From the NCBI GenBank assembly GCA_041745295.1, contig JBGTJE010000053.1, positions 1 to 64,000 on the forward strand: a stretch of 64,000 nt of DNA, written 5' to 3'. The notes under the pieces are model-generated. The model made no database searches, was not told the DNA's origin, and saw nothing but the letters and a program-made list of their open reading frames with translations. Made by a program: the position numbers and the translations under genes. The DNA is from JANMEB01 sp041745295 (GTDB taxonomy: Bacteria > Planctomycetota > Planctomycetia > Pirellulales > Pirellulaceae). Shown piece by piece: positions 8,586 to 16,325 of this stretch (position 1 is its first letter; every line of letters starts with the position of its first letter).

Positions 8586-9317
8586 ATGTCGCGCAATCCA
8601 ACAATAACCAACTCGGTATGGGGAATGATCCTCGCGGGTTCTCTGGTTGTTGGATTCTGTGGCTGCAACGCCGCCGCTCGTTTTCAGAACATCCGCGGGC
8701 GTCAAGCTTTTGAAACAGGACAGTACAACGAAGCTGCCCAACGATTCCAACAAGCCCTGGTGCGGAAACCGTACGATTCCAACGCTCTCTACAATTTGGG
8801 CGCAACGTATCACACAGTTGCAAAAACCACGCGCAACTGGCCGTTGCTAACCAGCGCCGAGCAATACTATCGTCAAGCGATTTCGGTCGATCCAAGATAC
8901 AGCGATGCCCACCGCGGGTTGGCCGTCCTGCTGGCCGAGACCGGTCGCACGGATGCCGCATTTGATTTGGTTCGCACGTGGCAACAGCGCAACCCCCAAT
9001 CGGCCGAGCCATTGGTCGAGTTGGCCCGGCTTTATCAAGAGTTCGGCGACCGTCGCCAAGCCACTCAACTTTTGACAGACGCTTTGGTTCGCGATTCGCA
9101 GAATGCTCGGGCCTTGACGGCGCTCGCGCACAACCGCGAGTTGGATGGTCAGTATCAGCTTGCCCTGCAAGATTATTACCGCGCGTATCAGGTCAACGGC
9201 CAACAACCGGCAGTTGCGGCAAAGATCGCCCAACTGCAGAACCAACTGCAAGTTCCAGCGATGGGTCCGGCAGCCCCGCCGCGATGGGGATCTGCGAATC
9301 CCTATATCCCGCGCTAA
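8586..9317 (+). CDS. TPR-repeat lipoprotein
   Basis: 243 residues from ATG 8586; the frame is open further upstream but the extra N-terminus is not protein-like. A hydrophobic segment MILAGSLVVGFCGC ends in cysteine, consistent with a lipoprotein signal. The mature part has tetratricopeptide repeats at about residues 35-190: RQAFETGQYNEAAQRFQQAL, NALYNLGATYHTVAK, YYRQAISVDPRYSDAHRGLA and further units. A proline-rich tail ends the chain. TPR lipoproteins usually scaffold envelope complexes; no partner is indicated here. Alone between two intergenic gaps. Confidence 0.85.
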   Translation: MSRNPTITNSVWGMILAGSLVVGFCGCNAAARFQNIRGRQAFETGQYNEAAQRFQQALVRKPYDSNALYNLGATYHTVAKTTRNWPLLTSAEQYYRQAISVDPRYSDAHRGLAVLLAETGRTDAAFDLVRTWQQRNPQSAEPLVELARLYQEFGDRRQATQLLTDALVRDSQNARALTALAHNRELDGQYQLALQDYYRAYQVNGQQPAVAAKIAQLQNQLQVPAMGPAAPPRWGSANPYIPR

Positions 9318-9370
9318 CGAGATGTTTGGCTCGATGGGGGTCGTCTCGCGGAGAGACGGTGAGTGTATTC

Positions 9371-9433
9371 GTAGGACGGCCTTTCCAGGCCGTCCCACGC
9401 CCGGAAAGCGACGGCCCAGAAGGGCCGCGCTAC
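9371..9433. repeat. Palindromic intergenic repeat
   Basis: The sequence begins GTAGGACGGCCTTTCCAGGC and ends GGCCCAGAAGGGCCGCGCTA plus C, so its ends (GTAG... and ...CTAC) and the inner GGACGGCC/GGCCGTCC arms are inverted repeats. It resembles short interspersed palindromes common between planctomycete genes. No coding. Confidence 0.55.
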
Positions 9434-9588
9434 ATCCGAACTCAATAAATTCACAACCCCGGAGCGAAAGGCGACATTGCCGTGCTCGATCGCTCTCTGT
9501 TCTTTGCGCTCGTATTGTGCTTGTTTAGAATCAGCGATCCACAGCGGGCAATATTCGCGCTTCTTGGATTCAGTCGGCGAGGGATTCG

Positions 9589-10674
9589 TTGGATCGCTTG
9601 ATCAATTTCGGCGCTGGGCCGGCGATGCTGCCCGACGAAGTCTTGCAGCAGATACGCGACGAGTTGCTGTGTTTGCCGTCGGTCGGCAGTTCGATTTTGG
9701 AAATCAGCCATCGCAGCGCTGCGTTCGCAACGATTCTGGCCGAAGCCCGACAACTCGTGCGGGAAATCGCCGAAGTCCCCGATTCACATGAGATCTTATT
9801 TCTTCAAGGGGGCTCGCGGCTGCAATTCTCAGTCGTGCCGCTCAACCTTGCAATTCCTGGAAAGCCAGCTGCCTACACGATTACGGGAACTTGGAGTGGA
9901 ATGGCCGCGGACGAAGCCCGGCGGCTGATCGGCGTCAACGAAATTTGGTCGGGGGCGAATAGCCATTTCTCGGAGCTCCCCAGCGCTGCCGAATTGAACA
10001 CGAATGAAGATTGGTCGTACCTCTATTTTGCGTCGAACGAAACGATTCACGGTGTTCAGTTTCGTCCGATGCCTGGCGCGGGCCGTGCGCCATTGGTATG
10101 CGACATGTCCTCGGATTTCTTGTCGCGGCGAATCGCGGTTCAAGACTTTGCCTTGATTTTCGCCTGCGCACAAAAGAACGCTGGTATCGCAGGACTGACG
10201 ATCGTGATTGTCGACCGCGATCGCCTGTGCGACGTTCCCGCGCACACTCCCGGCTACTTGAACTTGAAAAGCCATCTCGCCAGCGATAACTTGTACAACA
10301 CGCCCCCCACATTTGCGATTTACGTTCTCAAGCTCATGTTGTTGTGGATTCGGCAGCGCTTCGGCTCTCTGTCCGAAGTCGAGCAGCAGGGGTTGGCGAA
10401 AGCAAATTTAATTTACGATGCGATCGATCGCCATCCAAATCTTTATCGGGGGCACGCATCTCGAAGGGCTCGATCCACCGCCAACGTCACCTTTTACTTG
10501 CCCGGCGAAGCGGATTCAAGGCAATTTTTGCAAGGGGCAAAGCAGCGGGGAATGTCGGATCTCCGAGGGCATCGCACGCTGGGCGGCATGCGTGCGTCGC
10601 TCTACAACGCGATGCCCATCTCTGCGGCCCAACAACTCGCAGACTATTTGGACGAGTTCGCGCGTTCCCGCTGA
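9589..10674 (+). CDS. serC: Phosphoserine aminotransferase
   Basis: 361 residues, the normal length for SerC, a class V PLP aminotransferase that makes 3-phosphoserine from 3-phosphohydroxypyruvate with glutamate. The N-terminus reads INFGAGPAMLPDEVL, then SILEISHRS and FLQGGSRLQFSVVPLNL; the PLP-binding lysine is Lys196 in FACAQKNAGIAGLTIVIV. C-terminal motifs RSTANVTFYLP and GHRTLGGMRASLYNAM bind the phosphate. The start is TTG at 9589 with a GAGGGA upstream; no ATG lies in a plausible place. The gene is alone, not next to serA. Cytoplasmic. Confidence 0.94.
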   Translation: MDRLINFGAGPAMLPDEVLQQIRDELLCLPSVGSSILEISHRSAAFATILAEARQLVREIAEVPDSHEILFLQGGSRLQFSVVPLNLAIPGKPAAYTITGTWSGMAADEARRLIGVNEIWSGANSHFSELPSAAELNTNEDWSYLYFASNETIHGVQFRPMPGAGRAPLVCDMSSDFLSRRIAVQDFALIFACAQKNAGIAGLTIVIVDRDRLCDVPAHTPGYLNLKSHLASDNLYNTPPTFAIYVLKLMLLWIRQRFGSLSEVEQQGLAKANLIYDAIDRHPNLYRGHASRRARSTANVTFYLPGEADSRQFLQGAKQRGMSDLRGHRTLGGMRASLYNAMPISAAQQLADYLDEFARSR

Positions 10675-10820
10675 GCTGAAGGCCCTGTTCCAAGCGGTAT
10701 AAGTGATACGCGATACGGACTTTCGCCGCCCGATTTCCGTCTCCGCAATGCGCGACTCGACGGCTCGCCCCTGGTCGATTACCGTGAACCAAACATCGCC
10801 GTTGCTCGTGTTCATGACGT

Positions 10821-12200
10821 ATGTCGCCCATGCAAGCGCTCATCATCTTGTCGTTGATTGTGTTTCACTTGCTCGATCAGCTTGTCGGCGGATTTGCTGT
10901 CCACGGTGCTTCGTTGCGTGCAGCCGCCGTCCCGCTCGTTGTCCTGCTCGGTCCACTGGCCATCGGTCTTCAGGCCATTTGGTCGACTCGTCGCTCGGCG
11001 GTGCAACCAATTGACCATCAGCGACTGCCGCAAATCGTGGTCGGGTTTTGGTTTCTTGGCGGTCTGCTATTGATTGCCGGTTTAAACTGGGGCTCGGTCC
11101 TGCGCCATCAGTGGCATCTGGCCACCTGGGCTCCACTCGATGAAATCCTATTATTCGCGCCGCTGTTATTGTCGCTGCTTCTGTGTTGGGCGGCCCAATT
11201 TCACGTTGAGCAACGGCTCTGCCGAACGGAAATATCTGCTGCATCGACCGCGCGGCTTCGGCGCGAGTTCATTGCGATTCGAGTCAATGTTTTTCTTCTC
11301 CCGGCCATCGCGCCATTGGGAGCTGTGATCGCATCGCAAGTACTTGGAAATTGGCTTGCGCGGGCCACTGGATCGGCTGCCGTCGCCGCCTGGTTGAACC
11401 TCGGATTCTTGTTGGTGCTGCTCGCGATGCTGCCTTGGTTGTTTGCATCATTTTGGCGTGCTCGGCGATTGCCGGATGGACCGCTGCGAACCGCGCTCGT
11501 TGCCACGATCCAATCCCAGCACGTGACATTTCGCGATATTCGGGTATGGCCGACGGGAAATCAACTGACGAATGCTATGGTGGTCGGTATGTTCCCCAAG
11601 CTCCGCATGTTGGTTCTGACCGACCGGTTGATTCGGTTACTGAGTCCGCAGGAATTATGCGCCGTCATTGCCCACGAGGCGGGCCACGTGCGCCTCGGTC
11701 ATCTGCTGACGCGAATTTGGTTTGTGTTATTGCCGCTTGGCGCTTTTACGATCATGCCACTCTTTGTCCTCAACCCGCCCGATCAATCGTTCGTTTCAAA
11801 TTGGTTTTACGGAGGTCGGCTCGAACCGCTGATCGGCATCATCGCGGCATCTGCGTTCGCGGTCTACGCTTTCTGGGTTATGGCATGGATTTCTCGAAAA
11901 ATGGAGTTTCAGGCAGACTTATTTGCTTGCCAGGCAACCGGTGCTGGTGAGAATCGAAAGCTCGACATCGCGGCGACAACGAATTTTTGCGAATCGCTGA
12001 TCAAGCTCGCCGCGGACTCGGGCGAAGACGTCAGACGATCGGGTTGGCTTCATCCGAGCGTCGCCAGCCGCGTGCTGTTCTTGCGCAGCGCAGCCGCATG
12101 TCCGACAATGATCCGATCGTTTAATCGCTCGTTTGCGCGGAAAAAGCTTGGAATAATGGCCGCGATTTGCGGAGCGGCGATCGTCGTTGCTTCTCTCTGA
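10821..12200 (+). CDS. M48 family membrane metallopeptidase
   Basis: 459 residues with a zinc-protease motif AVIAHEAGHVRLGH (His285, Glu286, His289) and a downstream EFQADLFACQATG segment that carries the third ligand, as in HtpX/Ste24 proteases. Several membrane segments are visible: residues ~5-25, 33-55, 70-90, 105-125, 155-200, and 305-360. The family cleaves membrane or prenylated proteins from the cytoplasmic face. Compared with HtpX (~290 aa) it has a longer membrane N-terminal half. ATG at 10821 chosen; MQAL three codons later is an alternative. No operon partners. Substrate unknown. Confidence 0.87.
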   Translation: MSPMQALIILSLIVFHLLDQLVGGFAVHGASLRAAAVPLVVLLGPLAIGLQAIWSTRRSAVQPIDHQRLPQIVVGFWFLGGLLLIAGLNWGSVLRHQWHLATWAPLDEILLFAPLLLSLLLCWAAQFHVEQRLCRTEISAASTARLRREFIAIRVNVFLLPAIAPLGAVIASQVLGNWLARATGSAAVAAWLNLGFLLVLLAMLPWLFASFWRARRLPDGPLRTALVATIQSQHVTFRDIRVWPTGNQLTNAMVVGMFPKLRMLVLTDRLIRLLSPQELCAVIAHEAGHVRLGHLLTRIWFVLLPLGAFTIMPLFVLNPPDQSFVSNWFYGGRLEPLIGIIAASAFAVYAFWVMAWISRKMEFQADLFACQATGAGENRKLDIAATTNFCESLIKLAADSGEDVRRSGWLHPSVASRVLFLRSAAACPTMIRSFNRSFARKKLGIMAAICGAAIVVASL

Positions 12201-12360
12201 TTAGAACAAGCCGGGGGCATTTGAATGGGCGGCGTTGTCTTTGCGCAATAAGCCTCACATTCAGACTCTCGGCGTCTCGATTTTTGCCAAATATTGCGGG
12301 ACGACATCCTCCATTACCGAGCGTGACCGATGCTTGGCACAGTCATCATCGGAGTGAATA

Positions 12361-12591
12361 ATGACGTTTGCACCAACGGTCAACGATTTGGATTTGGTCC
12401 GTCGGATTCATCACGCGGTCGAACAGCATCCACATATCCGGCCCCATCGGCTTCGCTACGAAGCCACCGCCGGACGCGTGTTCATTCGCGGACGAGTCGC
12501 CAGCTTTTTTGAAAAGCAAATGGCGCAAGAAGCGCTCCGCTCGATCGACGGCATCGCGGCAATCGACAACGAACTCGAAGTTTGCTGGTAA
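12361..12591 (+). CDS. Small BON-like domain protein
   Basis: 76 residues. After a helix (VNDLDLVRRIHHAVEQHP), the pattern RVFIRGRVASFFEKQMAQEA followed by IDGIAAIDNELEV matches the core of BON domains (strand-Gly-strand, helix, then V.G....N.L.V). BON modules bind phospholipid membranes or act in stress proteins, but here there is no signal peptide, so a cytoplasmic role is possible. ATG at 12361. It precedes tpx by 138 bp on the same strand and might share stress regulation, which is inference. Confidence 0.72.
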   Translation: MTFAPTVNDLDLVRRIHHAVEQHPHIRPHRLRYEATAGRVFIRGRVASFFEKQMAQEALRSIDGIAAIDNELEVCW

Positions 12592-12729
12592 CGGCGTTCG
12601 ACACGCCGCTCGGTTGCCAAGCAACTCTCAATGGGCTCTAATAACGGCGTGGATTGCCAGCCGGCGAACGGGATTGTCCGTCTCGTGGCTTGCCGCGTTG
12701 ATCCCGTTTTCGAATTGAAGGAGCCAATC

Positions 12730-13263
12730 ATGTCCCGACCCAAAGCTGTAACGTTCAAGGGAACTCCAATGACTCTGGCCGGCAACGCGATGCGCGTCGG
12801 CCAAGCCGCTCCGGATTTCAAGCTGCATTATTTTGAGGGCGGTTTAAAAGAATTGACGCTCAAAGACTTGCGTGGCAAGCCCACCCTGATCAGCGTGGTT
12901 CCGTCGTTGGATACCGGAGTCTGTTCGACGCAAACCAAAAAATTTAACACCCAACTTGCGGAGCTGGAGGGCGATGTCAACGCGCTGACCGTGAGTTTGG
13001 ATCTGCCGTTCGCCCAAAACCGATTTTGCACGGAAAACAAAATCAGCAACATGCGAGTCGCCAGCGATTACCAAGACCGGAATTTTGGTCAAAGCTGGGG
13101 CATGTTGATCGAGGAACTCAAGTTGTTGGCTCGGGGCGTCTTCGTATTGGACCCCAATGGAAAAATTCTGCACGCAGAAAGCGTTGCAGAAGTCACGACC
13201 GAGCCGAACTACGACGCGGCGTTTGAGGCGCTCCGGGGTGCGTTGGCCACATCGCACGCCTAA
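12730..13263 (+). CDS. tpx: Thiol peroxidase
   Basis: 177 residues from ATG 12730, which has GGAG at 12720-12723; the frame is open upstream but that part is not Tpx-like. It is an atypical two-cysteine peroxiredoxin that reduces hydroperoxides with thioredoxin. The peroxidatic cysteine is Cys65 in SVVPSLDTGVCSTQTKKFN and the resolving cysteine Cys100 in QNRFCTENKISN, spaced as in Tpx. GNAMRVGQAAPDF is the usual N-terminal signature. The family is often periplasmic or cytoplasmic without a signal peptide; none is seen here. A BON-like protein precedes it. Confidence 0.95.
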   Translation: MSRPKAVTFKGTPMTLAGNAMRVGQAAPDFKLHYFEGGLKELTLKDLRGKPTLISVVPSLDTGVCSTQTKKFNTQLAELEGDVNALTVSLDLPFAQNRFCTENKISNMRVASDYQDRNFGQSWGMLIEELKLLARGVFVLDPNGKILHAESVAEVTTEPNYDAAFEALRGALATSHA

Positions 13264-13285
13264 ACGCGAAAAGGTAGTTCCGGTC

Positions 13286-13320
13286 GTTTAACGCCGAGCA
13301 GTAGGCGACGGCTTGCTCTG
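13286..13320. repeat. GTAGGCGACGG-type repeat fragment
   Basis: GTTTAACGCCGAGCAGTAGG then CGACGGCTTGCTCTG resembles the hairpin at 31904-31956, with which it shares TTTAACG and GTAGGCGACGG. Here the second arm is degraded. Non-coding, between tpx and tRNA-Met. Confidence 0.4.
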
Positions 13321-13379
13321 GTCTTTGCACTAGCGCATTTTCGCCGGCGCCTTCGGCTTGCCGATCAACGTATGATAAA

Positions 13380-13453
13380 TAGCGGAGGCCGGACTCGAAC
13401 CGGCGACACACGGCTTATGAAGCCGTTGCTCTAACCAACTGAGCTACCCCGCC
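13380..13453 (-). tRNA. trnM: tRNA-Met (CAU), elongator type
   Basis: 74-nt cloverleaf on the minus strand. Acceptor GGCGGGG pairs with CTCCGCT, discriminator A; the D arm is TAGCTCAGTTGGTTAGAGC, the anticodon stem ACGGC/GCCGT encloses TTCATAA (anticodon CAU), and the T arm has GGTTCGAGTCC. CCA is not encoded. The anticodon stem lacks the GGG/CCC pairs of an initiator, so elongator Met is preferred; a tRNA-Ile with lysidine at CAU is not excluded. Confidence 0.95.
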
Positions 13454-13689
13454 GCAGCGAAAAATCCCGCGGAATCGCGCTCAAAAATCTTACCCAAAAA
13501 ACGTTGCTTGCAAAGGGTTCGAAGCCTCCTCGCACCCTCGCAATTCGAACGGTCGGCACGACCTCCCATTCAATGAGGTTGATTGGATAACACGATCACG
13601 CAAAGTTTTCAGTTGATTTTGCGGTTTGCAGTGCCGCAATCCGGACTCCGCGCGCTGCTCCCGAACCTTCGGACTCCCTGAGTGTCTGC

Positions 13690-13718
13690 TTGAAAATGTG
13701 GGCCCTCTGGCGCACAAT
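13690..13718 (+). promoter_or_regulatory. Candidate promoter of tRNA-Ser
   Basis: TTGAAA at 13690-13695, a 17-bp spacer and CACAAT at 13713-13718, followed by the tRNA 5' end at 13740. Spacing and distance suit a sigma-70-type promoter for a stable RNA. Confidence 0.45.
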
Positions 13719-13739
13719 CAACCAGCGTAGTTGCGCAGG

Positions 13740-13828
13740 GGAGACGTGGCTGAGTGGTCGATAGCGCCGGTTTGCTAAATCGGTGTAGGGGTCAAACCCT
13801 ACCACAGGTTCGAATCCTGTCGTCTCCG
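13740..13828 (+). tRNA. trnS: tRNA-Ser (GCU)
   Basis: 89-nt type II tRNA. Acceptor GGAGACG pairs with CGTCTCC, discriminator G as in serine tRNAs. The anticodon arm CCGGTTTGCTAAATCGG carries GCU, there is a long variable arm GTAGGGGTCAAACCCTAC, and the T arm is CAGGTTCGAATCCTG. CCA is not encoded. Confidence 0.97.
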
Positions 13829-13953
13829 CTTATTCTTTTCCCGACTTTCTCCCATTCGCGATTGCGATCCATCCCGGCGGACCTAGAGATATTTTTGGGC
13901 GACGGCGGGATTCAATATCTGCCGAGTTCGCGTCCACCAAATGGACATCCGGA

Positions 13954-14262
13954 ATGAACCTTTTCGAGTCTGTCCCCGGGGTAATGCCGCTGGAAATCGT
14001 CGAGACGTTGCTCGACGCAAAACACGTGCGGATCGAGCGGATCGTCTCGCACGGCCACGTGTCGCCGAAGGGTTTTTGGTACGACCAAAAACAGCATGAG
14101 TGGATTCTTCTCGTGCGGGGTGCAGCACGCATCGGTTTTGAGAATGATTCGAGCGAACTAAAACCCGGCGATTATCTCAATATTCCAGCCCACCAGAAGC
14201 ATCGCATCGAATGGTCGACTTCGACCGAACCGACAATCTGGCTGGCGATTCACTATGGTTGA
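13954..14262 (+). CDS. Cupin-domain protein
   Basis: 102 residues forming a single small cupin barrel. Motif 1 is approximated by HEWILLVRGAARIGFENDS and motif 2 by LKPGDYLNIPAHQKHRIEWS, which keeps the PGD turn and a PAHxxH metal-binding segment. Substrate is unknown; similar single-domain cupins are often annotated as sugar-phosphate or metal-binding proteins. ATG at 13954 lies 125 bp after tRNA-Ser. It may be followed by a small overlapping-region ORF at 14319. Cytoplasmic, no signal peptide. Confidence 0.85.
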   Translation: MNLFESVPGVMPLEIVETLLDAKHVRIERIVSHGHVSPKGFWYDQKQHEWILLVRGAARIGFENDSSELKPGDYLNIPAHQKHRIEWSTSTEPTIWLAIHYG

Positions 14263-14318
14263 GCCCATGCTGCGCCGTATTCTCATCGTGCTCGTGCTCG
14301 CTGACTCGGCAAGTATTC

Positions 14319-14516
14319 ATGCTTCGCTACGACAAGTGCTCGTCCGCTCAATTGGAAACTTTCATGGATCGCGCCGGAAAACAATCGGCAGGCTGGATCA
14401 GTTTTTACTGGGGCAAATCGCCCGAGGAACTACGGCAGTCTTCGACCATCGGCGACGCCATTATGCTCGATTGGCTTACGCGATTTGAAGCTCGAGCTAA
14501 ACAGCGACGCAAATGA
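14319..14516 (+). CDS. Small hypothetical protein
   Basis: 65 residues from ATG 14319 (the frame extends upstream into the cupin gene but there it is not protein-like). The sequence has balanced composition: RYDKCSSAQLETFMDRAGK, then SAGWISFYWGKSPEELRQ and a basic end KQRRK. No family recognised, no signal peptide. It lies 56 bp after the cupin stop on the same strand. It could be chance; codon usage looks like its neighbours. Confidence 0.4.
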   Translation: MLRYDKCSSAQLETFMDRAGKQSAGWISFYWGKSPEELRQSSTIGDAIMLDWLTRFEARAKQRRK

Positions 14517-14576
14517 GAGTTGCATGTGATCATTAGCGGTAACGCAACATGGATCGCGACGCGACTCATTCTTCGT

Positions 14577-15374
14577 TTAACGGCGGAATCGTGCGCCGAA
14601 AAAAATATTGTGCGTATCGATCGTGAAATCACCCATCGACTGACTTGTGGTCAAGTTGTCCACGGTGAGGTAGTCCGCCCCGAGATAGCGAAACTCGGTG
14701 AATAGATCAACCCGGTCGCTCATCGGCAGATTGAATCCGCCGATTAATTGGTATGCAAAAGACGTGTCGACGGATTCATACGCATTGGCTGCCGTCGCGA
14801 AATCGGCATCGACGTAAATCGCCCCGATCCCTCCGCCGAGGTACATCCCGGGCCTGCCAATCTGTCGATCGTACAAGTCAAAGAGAAAATTAAACATCCC
14901 CGAATAGCTCGTCAGGGTTCCGGTGGCCGCGAGGACATTATTGGATGTCATAGCTCCCGTGTTATCGAATTCTTGTTCGAACCAAGACGAAACATCGTTT
15001 TCGCGGAAGGTGAATTCGAATTCGGCTCGCCCGTGCGGATGCACCTGTCGTCCTACCGCGGCTCCCCAGGCAAAGTCGTCGTGGAGTTTGGCACCGTCGA
15101 GATTCGTGTTTGGACCGTTGTCCAGCGTTCGCTCATAGTTGTCGATGTCGACAAAACCGCCGAACGCGCTGAAATAATGTCCTCCGACGAACGCCTCGCA
15201 AGGATCGCCTTCGCAGGCGCGATCCGAACCGCTAAAATCCGGCTTCCACTCCGAGGAACAAGCGCGGTCAAAAAACGATCCTTGCTGGTTACACTCCGAG
15301 CAGTTGCATTGGGCTAGCGACGAAGTTGCGAAGCCCGCCACCAGCACCAGGCTCATTGCAAGATTTCTAAACAC
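14577..15374 (-). CDS. Secreted outer-membrane beta-barrel-like protein
   Basis: About 265 residues from GTG 15374, chosen for GGAG eight bases upstream and because it gives a proper n-region (FRNLAMSLVLVAGFATSSLA) with cleavage before QCNCSEC; ATG 15356 and TTG 15431 are alternatives. The mature N-terminus has six cysteines (CNCSECNQQ, RACSSEW, RACEGDPCEAF), and the rest alternates aromatic and polar residues with glycine-rich turns (GGHYFSAFGGFVDI, GMYLGGGIGAIYVDADF) and ends NIFFGARFRR. This pattern matches an OmpA-like eight-stranded barrel. Function unknown. It is transcribed towards the small ORF at 14319 and away from the long gene-free stretch. Confidence 0.78.
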   Translation of the reverse strand: MFRNLAMSLVLVAGFATSSLAQCNCSECNQQGSFFDRACSSEWKPDFSGSDRACEGDPCEAFVGGHYFSAFGGFVDIDNYERTLDNGPNTNLDGAKLHDDFAWGAAVGRQVHPHGRAEFEFTFRENDVSSWFEQEFDNTGAMTSNNVLAATGTLTSYSGMFNFLFDLYDRQIGRPGMYLGGGIGAIYVDADFATAANAYESVDTSFAYQLIGGFNLPMSDRVDLFTEFRYLGADYLTVDNLTTSQSMGDFTIDTHNIFFGARFRR

Positions 15375-15431
15375 CTTCCAGGCTCCAACAATGCACGGCG
15401 TGCCGTTTGACGGGGCAGGTACAACCGTCAA

Positions 15432-16325
15432 ACCTCATTCGCCTTTCGACAAAGGCATTGCTTAGCTTTTCGACAAAACCGTTAATCGAACTTGGCTTCA
15501 AACTGCGCGAGCCAATATTTTCCCTGGATTAACAAGCATCAAAGTGAGTTCCGGCATGGAGTTGGAGGCGTCCCATGGGTGGACCTTAACGATTAGCCAA
15601 AGTTTTCCGACAACCAATCTCCTAATTTGATCGAAATTTGTTATCGGTTTCCAAGTTGGCTCGATTCCGAACCACTGCGCTTGTCATTCCTTCGACTCAA
15701 CTGATTTGGCGATCGCTCGATCGCAGAAAAATCGAGGCCGACGAAGTGCGCATGCGCGTAAATCAGAAGGCAACTCCGTCACCCAAAGTTGCAAGTCGTT
15801 TGCCGCCGTCCGCGACGCTGTCCGTTGTCTCGATACGCCAACGTCGATCCCCATTCAATTGCAACGCGCTCGCGAAAGTTTCTTGATCGTTGCGAACGAT
15901 GAAACCTTGGGCTAGCGCCCGGCTAATGTTCGAGGCAGCGCCGAATCTGCACGACGGCCACCGAGAATAACGGACCACGGAAATTTCTGACAAGTCCACG
16001 GCCAAGTGGCCAGACGCACGAACGTGTCGAGGCACTTCAAAACAGATTTGGGGTTGCGGGCGCCGTCGAATATCCCCGCGGCGAAAGTCGGCTCGCGGAC
16101 CAAAACGCGTTAGAACCCGATACTTTGGCAATGACTCGACGTGGCCCCGCTACCTCATCAGCGCAACCTAACCTGTCAATTGGCTCAAATTGGGAATAAC
16201 CAAAGCTCGAACGGTTGAACACCACAACCCTTGCGGTTATTATTCAGCTTAACCCTCTGCCTCGTCGACTTCTCGGCCTTCCTCTCCGTTTATCCTTTTC
16301 TTGAATTCATCTACGGGAACAATCC
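15432..16325. other. Gene-free stretch of about 0.9 kb
   Basis: I see no convincing gene here. Open frames up to 122 codons exist on both strands but have arginine- and proline-rich shadow composition. The ends should carry the promoters of the beta-barrel gene (leftwards) and of the 1633-aa Calx-beta gene (rightwards). No tRNA-like fold or strong terminator was seen. Confidence 0.6.

Noticed and set aside
15763..16131. 122-codon minus-strand frame in the gene-free stretch
   Set aside because: Composition is like a shadow frame, no ribosome-binding site, no recognisable motif.
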